Positions 58,993-64,000 of a DNA stretch of 64,000 bases are shown in pieces (within the stretch, counting starts at the first letter, position 1; each line of letters opens with the position of its first letter). The DNA comes from Actinomadura livida (lineage in GTDB: Bacteria > Actinomycetota > Actinomycetes > Streptosporangiales > Streptosporangiaceae): the NCBI RefSeq assembly GCF_014648675.1, contig NZ_BMRO01000015.1:1-64000 (forward strand), in the 5' to 3' direction. The position numbers and the translations under genes are program-made. The notes below the pieces were generated by a model. That model saw only the letters and a program-made list of their open reading frames with translations. It was not told where the DNA came from and searched no databases.

Positions 58993-60612
58993 ATGAGCGG
59001 ACGATCGTCGGAGTTCGGGCGCCGCGCGGCGCTGGTCGCGCGGGCGGGGGCCATGTTCGTCCGCAGCGGGATGGGGCGCCCCGGGCCGCCGCTGAAGGTC
59101 GCCCGGCAGCTCGACGCGCTGCGCCGCTGGGGGACGCTGCTGGGCGGGACGCTCGTGTCGTCCGCGGCCCGCGACCCCGACCGCGTCGCCGTCATCGACG
59201 ACGCGGGGGAGCTGACCTACGCCGAGCTCGACGCCCGCACCGACCGGCTCGCCGCCGCCCTCGGCCGGTTCGGCGCCGCGCCCCGCGTCGCGGTGCTGTG
59301 CCGCAACCACCGCGGCATGGTCGAGACGCTCGTCGCGTGCAGCAAGCGCGGCTCCGACCTCGTCCTGCTGAACACCGGGATGAGCACCGACCAGCTCGTG
59401 TCGGTCGTGGGGGAGCAGGAGGTCGAGGTCGTCATCGCCGACGGCGAGTTCGGCGACTTCCTCGCGGCGCTCCCGGAGGCCGTCCACACCGTCCAGGCCG
59501 GCCGGACGGACTCGGAGCTGGAAGAACTCATCGACACGGCGCCCGCGGAGAAGGTCGAGCCTCCGGCGAAGCCGGGCCGCACCATCGTGCTCAGCTCCGG
59601 CACGACCGGCCGGCCCAAGGGCGCCAACCGGCACTCGCGGCCCGGCCTGTCGCCGATGGTGGCGATCCTGTCGCGCATCCCGTTCCGGGTGCACGAGCGG
59701 ATGCTCATCGAGGCGCCGCTGTTCCACACCTGGGGGTACGCGATGTTCCAGGCGGCGCTCCCGCTGCGCGCCACGATCGTGCTGCGGTCCCGCTTCGACC
59801 CCGAGCAGACCCTCAAGACGATCGAGGCCACCGGGGCGACCGCGCTCATCGCCGTGCCCGTCATGCTGCAGCGCATCCTGAACCTCCCGGACTCGGCGCG
59901 GACCGGGCACGACACGTCCTCGCTGCGGATCACGGCGCTCAGCGGCTCGGCGCTGCCGGCGACGCTCGCGACGGCGTTCATGGACGAGTTCGGCGACGTC
60001 CTCTACAACCTGTACGGGTCCACGGAGGCGTCGTGGGTCACCATCGCCACGCCCGCCGACCTGCGCGCCCGCCCCGACACCGCGGGCACGGCGCCGCCGG
60101 GGACCAAGGTCGCGATCCTGGACGAGTCCGGCGAGCCCGTCCCGCCCGGCACCACGGGACGGATCTTCGTCGCGAACGACCTGCCGTTCGCGGGCTACAC
60201 CAGCGGCGACACCAAGGAGATGCGCGACGGCCTGATGAGCCTCGGCGACGTCGGGCGACTGGACGAGGCCGGCCGGCTGTTCGTGCAGGGGCGCGACGAC
60301 GACATGATCGTCTCGGGCGGCGAGAACGTCTTCCCGAGCTCGATCGAGGAGGTCCTGGGCGGGCTGCCGCAGGTGCGGGAGGTCGCGGTGATCGGGGTGC
60401 CGGACGAGAAGTTCGGCCAGCGCGCCGCCGCCTTCCTCGCGCTGCACGAGGGGGAGACCCTGGACGCCGACGCCGTCCGCCACCACGTCCGCGACCACCT
60501 GGCACGCTACGCCGTCCCCCGCGACGTGCACTTCCTGGACGCCCTCCCCCGCAACGCGACAGGCAAGATCGTCCGCCGCGACCTCCAAGCCCACGAGCCC
60601 GACCCGTCCTGA
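58993..60612 (+). CDS. AMP-binding acyl-CoA ligase
   Basis: 539 residues. P-loop IVLSSGTTGRPKG, aromatic motif APLFHTWGYAMFQAALPL, YGSTEASWVTIATP and the C-terminal lysine region PRNATGKIVRRDL. It activates a carboxylic acid as acyl-AMP then acyl-CoA; long-chain fatty acid is likely from the overall resemblance to mycobacterial FadD proteins. The N-terminal 45 residues are basic. No partner genes adjoin. Confidence 0.92.
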   Translation: MSGRSSEFGRRAALVARAGAMFVRSGMGRPGPPLKVARQLDALRRWGTLLGGTLVSSAARDPDRVAVIDDAGELTYAELDARTDRLAAALGRFGAAPRVAVLCRNHRGMVETLVACSKRGSDLVLLNTGMSTDQLVSVVGEQEVEVVIADGEFGDFLAALPEAVHTVQAGRTDSELEELIDTAPAEKVEPPAKPGRTIVLSSGTTGRPKGANRHSRPGLSPMVAILSRIPFRVHERMLIEAPLFHTWGYAMFQAALPLRATIVLRSRFDPEQTLKTIEATGATALIAVPVMLQRILNLPDSARTGHDTSSLRITALSGSALPATLATAFMDEFGDVLYNLYGSTEASWVTIATPADLRARPDTAGTAPPGTKVAILDESGEPVPPGTTGRIFVANDLPFAGYTSGDTKEMRDGLMSLGDVGRLDEAGRLFVQGRDDDMIVSGGENVFPSSIEEVLGGLPQVREVAVIGVPDEKFGQRAAAFLALHEGETLDADAVRHHVRDHLARYAVPRDVHFLDALPRNATGKIVRRDLQAHEPDPS

Positions 60613-60643
60613 CGATCAGGGCGCACCAGCCTCAGCCACGCAC

Positions 60644-60722
60644 GCGAGTGCGCTACCTGACCGGGGAGGCGAAGCCGGAGGCGAGCCTCCCCGGGAAGAT
60701 CGCGAAGCGATGCCGCACTCGC
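60644..60722. other. Cloverleaf-like intergenic structure
   Basis: An outer 9-bp stem GCGAGTGCG / CGCACTCGC (60644-60652 with 60714-60722) encloses two separate hairpins: CCGGGGAGGC/GCCTCCCCGG (60661-60670, 60685-60694) and ATCGC-gaa-GCGAT (60699-60711). It lies between convergent genes and may terminate both, or be a dispersed intergenic repeat. Confidence 0.6.
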
Positions 60723-60746
60723 ACAGGCCAGGTCACGGAGCGAGCG

Positions 60747-61157
60747 CTAGCGAGCGGAGTGGGCCTGGTCTGCAGTCAACACCGCGTCGACCAGGAACCG
60801 CAGGCGGGTGCGGTGGGGGGACTGCTCGAAGCTCCACTCGTCGGCCAGGGCGTCGATGACGGTGAGGCCGCGTCCGTGGTCGAGGCGCGGGTCGGCGCCG
60901 TCGGCGTCGGCCTGGGCGGGGCCGTCGTCGGTGATGTCGACGCGGATCCGCCGGCCGTCGGTGGCGACCGTGACGGTGACGATCCCCGTGCCGTGCAGGA
61001 TGGCGTTGGCGACGCCCTCGGCGGCCATCAGCTCGACGTCGTCCAGGAGCGTCTCGTCCGCGATGACCTTCGCGGCGCGCTCGCGGACGGCGCGCCGGGC
61101 CCTGCGGCCGCCGTCGCCGTCGCCGGTGAACGCGAACGGTTCACCGAGTCGTTCCAT
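60747..61157 (-). CDS. RsbW-like ATP-binding protein
   Basis: 136 residues from ATG 61157; TTG 61169 is an alternative. GHKL motifs: LMAAEGVANAILHG (N box), DITDDGPAQ (G1) and LDHGRGLTVIDALADEW (G2). Third protein of this class in the window. It may control a sigma factor or act alone; no antagonist gene adjoins. Confidence 0.82.
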   Translation of the reverse strand: MERLGEPFAFTGDGDGGRRARRAVRERAAKVIADETLLDDVELMAAEGVANAILHGTGIVTVTVATDGRRIRVDITDDGPAQADADGADPRLDHGRGLTVIDALADEWSFEQSPHRTRLRFLVDAVLTADQAHSAR

Positions 61158-61529
61158 CCCCACGGTCAATCCATCACCACACAGTCGGAACTCGGAAGCG
61201 CACCGCGATCATTCACCTCCGGTGAGTGATCGGGCAACGTCCTGGACGTATTGATCTCGGCCTTTCCGGGAGGGTTACTGCGCTAGTCGCGGAGCCTACG
61301 GTACGAGTTACCGCCGCATCGGCGCATTGCGAAAATATGAAACATCGACCGCGTTCTTGCTCACTCCAGCACATACCCGGGCCGTGCCCGTTCCGACCGT
61401 GTTGGGGGCCTTCCCTCGCGCGATCAGAATATTGCTCACCTATACACACAAATCGGGCAATTACTCTGCGTTTCGCGCTGGATCCCCCGCCGCGTCTCCC
61501 GTGTCACCATCCGGGCCAGGAGGTGTGCC
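61158..61529. other. Gene-free, relatively AT-rich spacer
   Basis: About 370 bp of divergent spacer between the ATPase and the membrane protein. It contains several AT-rich blocks (around 61330 and 61425-61465) that could be promoters, but no gene or clear repeat. Confidence 0.5.
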
Positions 61530-62645
61530 ATGCAAGCGGTCGTCCTCGCCTGCGCCGCGCAGGCCGTCTACATCGTCGCCTACGTCCTGTTCAAGACGGC
61601 CACCGGCCGGATGAGCCCGATCGGGGGCCGCCATCCGCTGCACGCCGCCGGGCGGCTGGTGCGCAGCCCGCGCTGGCTGACCGGCGTCCTCGTGCTGCTG
61701 GCGGGCTTCGCGCTGTCGGCGACCGCGCTCGTCACGCTCCCGGTCGTCGCGACGCTCCCCGCGTTCGGGCTCAGCCTGGTCCTGCTGCTGGTGGTGGGGA
61801 TGAGCGGGTTCGGCGAGCGGCCGACGTCGCGGGAGTGGCTCGCCGCCCTGATCACCGTGGCGGCGATGGTCACCGCGGCGCTGTCGGTCATGCCGGGCCA
61901 CGGTGAGTCCCTCGCGGAGGCGCTGCACCGGACGGGCGGCGCCGCGGCCGCGGCCGCGCTGTCGCCGTGGAAGGCCGCGCTCGTCTTCGTCCCGTCGCTC
62001 GCGCTGCCGCTGTGGCTGCTCGGCGTCCGGGACCGGCAGGTCGGCGGCCGGCACGCGCGGCCGCTGACCGGCATCGCCTACGGGCTCGGCGCGGGCGTCC
62101 TGCTCGGCGCGACCGAGGTCTTCGGCATGGGTATGGCGATGATGCTCGCCGGGCCGGACCCGTGGGCCGTGCCGGCGACCGCGTACCCCGCGCTGTTCCT
62201 GCTCGCGGGCGTCCTCGGCCTCGGGATGCTGTCGATCGGGCTGCAGCGCTGCCGCCTCACGATCATCGTCACCGTCGTCACGGTGACCGCGAAGACGCAC
62301 CTGCTGCTGTCGGCCACGCTGCTCTACGGGGAGCCGTGGCCGCGCGAGTCCGGGCTGTTCCTGCTGCGGGTCGCCGGGGTCGGCCTCGCCGTCCTCGCGC
62401 TGCTGGCGTTCCCCCGCCACGAGCGCCGCGGCCGCGCCCGCGCCGCCCGGGACGCCGGGCGGCGCCCGGTCCTTTCCTGGGTGCCGCCCGCGACGGCCCC
62501 GGCTCGGCCGGTGCACGTCCAGCAGCGGATCGGCGCGCAGCCGCCGGCGTGGCCGGTCGCGCGGGCCGCCGGGTTCCGTGGGCACGGCCGGCCGGTCGCC
62601 CCGCGCGGGGACCTCCCGTCCGCGGGCCCGCGGCCGCTCCGCTGA
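61530..62645 (+). CDS. EamA/DMT-like integral membrane protein
   Basis: 371 residues, AGGAGG before the ATG. About eight to nine hydrophobic segments up to residue 300 (for example LTGVLVLLAGFALSATALVT, LLGATEVFGMGMAMML), resembling drug/metabolite-transporter proteins such as magnesium/NIPA-like members in the FKTATGRMSPI entry. The final 75 residues are a Pro/Arg-rich cytoplasmic tail of low complexity. Substrate unknown. Confidence 0.75.
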   Translation: MQAVVLACAAQAVYIVAYVLFKTATGRMSPIGGRHPLHAAGRLVRSPRWLTGVLVLLAGFALSATALVTLPVVATLPAFGLSLVLLLVVGMSGFGERPTSREWLAALITVAAMVTAALSVMPGHGESLAEALHRTGGAAAAAALSPWKAALVFVPSLALPLWLLGVRDRQVGGRHARPLTGIAYGLGAGVLLGATEVFGMGMAMMLAGPDPWAVPATAYPALFLLAGVLGLGMLSIGLQRCRLTIIVTVVTVTAKTHLLLSATLLYGEPWPRESGLFLLRVAGVGLAVLALLAFPRHERRGRARAARDAGRRPVLSWVPPATAPARPVHVQQRIGAQPPAWPVARAAGFRGHGRPVAPRGDLPSAGPRPLR

Positions 62646-62662
62646 CCGGCCGCGGCCGGGCC

Positions 62663-63016
62663 TCAGGACCCCGGCGCCCCGGAGCGTCCGATGCAGGCCA
62701 TGAGGGCCTTCTGCGTGCGGCCGTCCTGCGGGTCGGGCTGCCAGGTGGTCACGTCTTCGGGGACCTTGATGCCCTGCTTGCGCATGCACGCGACGAACGC
62801 GTTCACGACCTTGGACGGGACGGCCGAGGGCAGCCCCGGCGTCGCGCCGCCGCCCGAGGACGAGTCGCCCCCGCCGGCGTCACCGGACGGGGTCGCCGCG
62901 GGGCTCTCCGCGGTGGGCTGGGCGGACGGCGTCGGCTCGGGACCACCGTCGCCGCCGCACGCGGTGAGCGCCAGCGCCGGCACGAGCAGCAGAACCGCGA
63001 GATGACGTCTGTTCAC
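62663..63016 (-). CDS. Small lipoprotein
   Basis: 117 residues from GTG 63016 with GGAGG upstream. Signal peptide with lipobox LTAC, then a 45-residue Pro/Ser/Gly/Thr linker and a small helical domain (VVNAFVACMRKQGIKVPEDV, QKALMACIG) with two Cys that could form a disulfide. This resembles repeated small domains in secreted actinobacterial lipoproteins. No function assigned. Confidence 0.75.
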   Translation of the reverse strand: MNRRHLAVLLLVPALALTACGGDGGPEPTPSAQPTAESPAATPSGDAGGGDSSSGGGATPGLPSAVPSKVVNAFVACMRKQGIKVPEDVTTWQPDPQDGRTQKALMACIGRSGAPGS

Positions 63017-63265
63017 GGAGTGCCTCCAGTGGAGCGGGGGCCTAGACGATATCCAACGGGCGCGTGCCGCGCTTTTGGTGCGCAACTTTCATCGATCTGG
63101 ATTTATTGGGGTGCATCGGTGGGAATCGCATCGCATTGATCAACGAGTTGTCACTTCGCTTATAGTCGCGGAGCCGGATTGCCGCACCCCCGGGCATGGC
63201 GTGCGGGCGGTGCGCGGGTCCACACTCGGGTGCCTTCCTGATCCCGCGACCGAGGTTGGTGTGCA

Positions 63266-64000
63266 GTGACCGAAGACGCCCGCGACTTCGACGTGATCGT
63301 GGTGGGCTCGGGGTTCGGCGGCAGCGTGTCGGCGCTGCGGCTGGCGGAGAAGGGCTACCGCGTCGCCGTCATCGAGGCGGGCCGCCGCTTCGACGAGAAG
63401 ACCCTCCCGAAGACGTCCTGGCGGCTGCGCAAGTACGTGTGGGCGCCGCGCCTCGGGATGCGCGGGATCCAGCGCGTCCACCTCGTCGGCGGCAAGGCCG
63501 GCGTGCTGGTGCTGGCGGGCGCGGGCGTCGGCGGCGGCTCCCTGGTGTACGCGAACACCCTCTACGAGCCGCCGCGGCCGTTCTTCACCGACCGCCAGTG
63601 GGGCCACATCACCGACTGGCAGGACGAGCTCAAGCCGTTCTACGACCAGGCCCGCCGGATGCTCGGCGTCACCGTCAACCCGCTCGTCACCCCCGCCGAC
63701 GAGGCGATGAAGCGCGTCGCGGACCGGATGGGCGTCGGCGACACCTTCCACGCGACGCCCGTCGGCGTGCTGTTCGGCGAGAAGCCGGGCGAGGACGCGG
63801 ACGACCCGTACTTCGGCGGCGCCGGTCCCCGCCGCCGGACCTGCACCGCCTGCGGCTCCTGCATGATCGGCTGCAAGGTCGGCGCGAAGAACATGCTCAC
63901 GAAGAACTACCTGTACCTGGCCGAGCGGGCGGGCGTCGAGGTCGTCCCGGACACGACGGCCACCGCGCTCACGGCCCTCCCGTCCGGCGGCTACGAGGTG
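63266..64000 (+). CDS. GMC-type FAD-dependent oxidoreductase (partial)
   Basis: The first 245 residues from GTG 63266; the gene runs off the window. FAD-binding motif VVGSGFGGSVSALRLAEKGY, then GAGVGGGSLVYANTL, and a Cys cluster CTACGSCMIGCKVGAKN that resembles a ferredoxin-type motif found in the mycobacterial ChoD/Rv3409c-like branch rather than in secreted cholesterol oxidases. No signal peptide. A -10-like TATAGT at 63161-63166 is a candidate promoter. Substrate not determined; sterol or other alcohol is possible. Confidence 0.88.
   Translation, partial: MTEDARDFDVIVVGSGFGGSVSALRLAEKGYRVAVIEAGRRFDEKTLPKTSWRLRKYVWAPRLGMRGIQRVHLVGGKAGVLVLAGAGVGGGSLVYANTLYEPPRPFFTDRQWGHITDWQDELKPFYDQARRMLGVTVNPLVTPADEAMKRVADRMGVGDTFHATPVGVLFGEKPGEDADDPYFGGAGPRRRTCTACGSCMIGCKVGAKNMLTKNYLYLAERAGVEVVPDTTATALTALPSGGYEV

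Noticed and set aside
1-64000. tRNA, rRNA, CRISPR array or insertion sequence
   Set aside because: No cloverleaf with a tRNA T-loop, no regularly spaced identical repeats and no transposase frame were seen; the 60644-60722 structure lacks tRNA features.

Overview
The window is high-GC DNA from a filamentous actinomycete. The evidence is the strong G/C third-position bias, frequent GTG starts, a BldC developmental regulator, paired XRE-DUF5753/DUF397 regulators with RsbW-like ATPases, a mycothiol-type DinB protein, and the order purF-purM-DUF3073-valine dehydrogenase-hypothetical-bldC, which I recall from Streptomyces. An Actinomadura/Thermomonosporaceae-like origin is my best guess but is inferred from gene style only. 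I saw no rRNA, tRNA or CRISPR array.

Layout. 1-7.7 kb is accessory: an RsbW-like ATPase with small partners, a divergent XRE/DUF397 pair on relatively AT-rich DNA, two paralogous lipoproteins (one with an OmpA domain, one with that domain replaced by a Ser/Pro/Thr-rich linker), and a toxin-antitoxin module whose toxin is frameshifted and which sits between 22-bp direct repeats. 7.8-11.5 kb is a minus-strand 2-oxo acid dehydrogenase operon (E1alpha, E1beta, E2) with a 68-bp tandem duplication between E1beta and E2 that creates two coupled 21-codon ORFs. 11.7-13.3 kb encodes a beta-helix-like membrane protein.

13.4-31.3 kb is the purine/development core: purS, an RsbW-like ATPase, purQ and purL (with an unusual ~430-residue repetitive N-terminal extension). 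After secreted proteins (coiled-coil protein, subtilisin, Ser/Thr kinase) and an SCP-like protein come purF, purM, DUF3073, a leucine/valine-type dehydrogenase, a conserved hypothetical protein and bldC. 31.5-40.7 kb holds TetR and LacI regulators, a lipoprotein amidase, a methyltransferase, a cation exchanger, pyrD and a Trp/Arg-rich repeat protein.

40.8-64 kb is accessory and regulatory. It contains a perfect 64-bp palindrome, a methyltransferase, AraC/DinB, ArsR/M23, two head-to-head truncated paralogs, and an Rrf2 regulator with a matching operator in front of an AhpD-like/RidA pair. A LacI-controlled MFS-SnoaL fusion follows, then a homogentisate operon (hmgA, an unknown gene, fahA) with a MarR regulator, a PoxB-type TPP enzyme, a TetR/metalloprotease divergon with a perfect operator, an acyl-CoA ligase, and a GMC oxidoreductase cut by the window end.

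The most noteworthy items are the PurL extension, the duplicated coupling ORFs before E2, the 64-bp palindrome, the unknown middle gene of the homogentisate operon (a candidate glutathione-independent maleylacetoacetate isomerase), and several self-consistent operator/regulator pairs.
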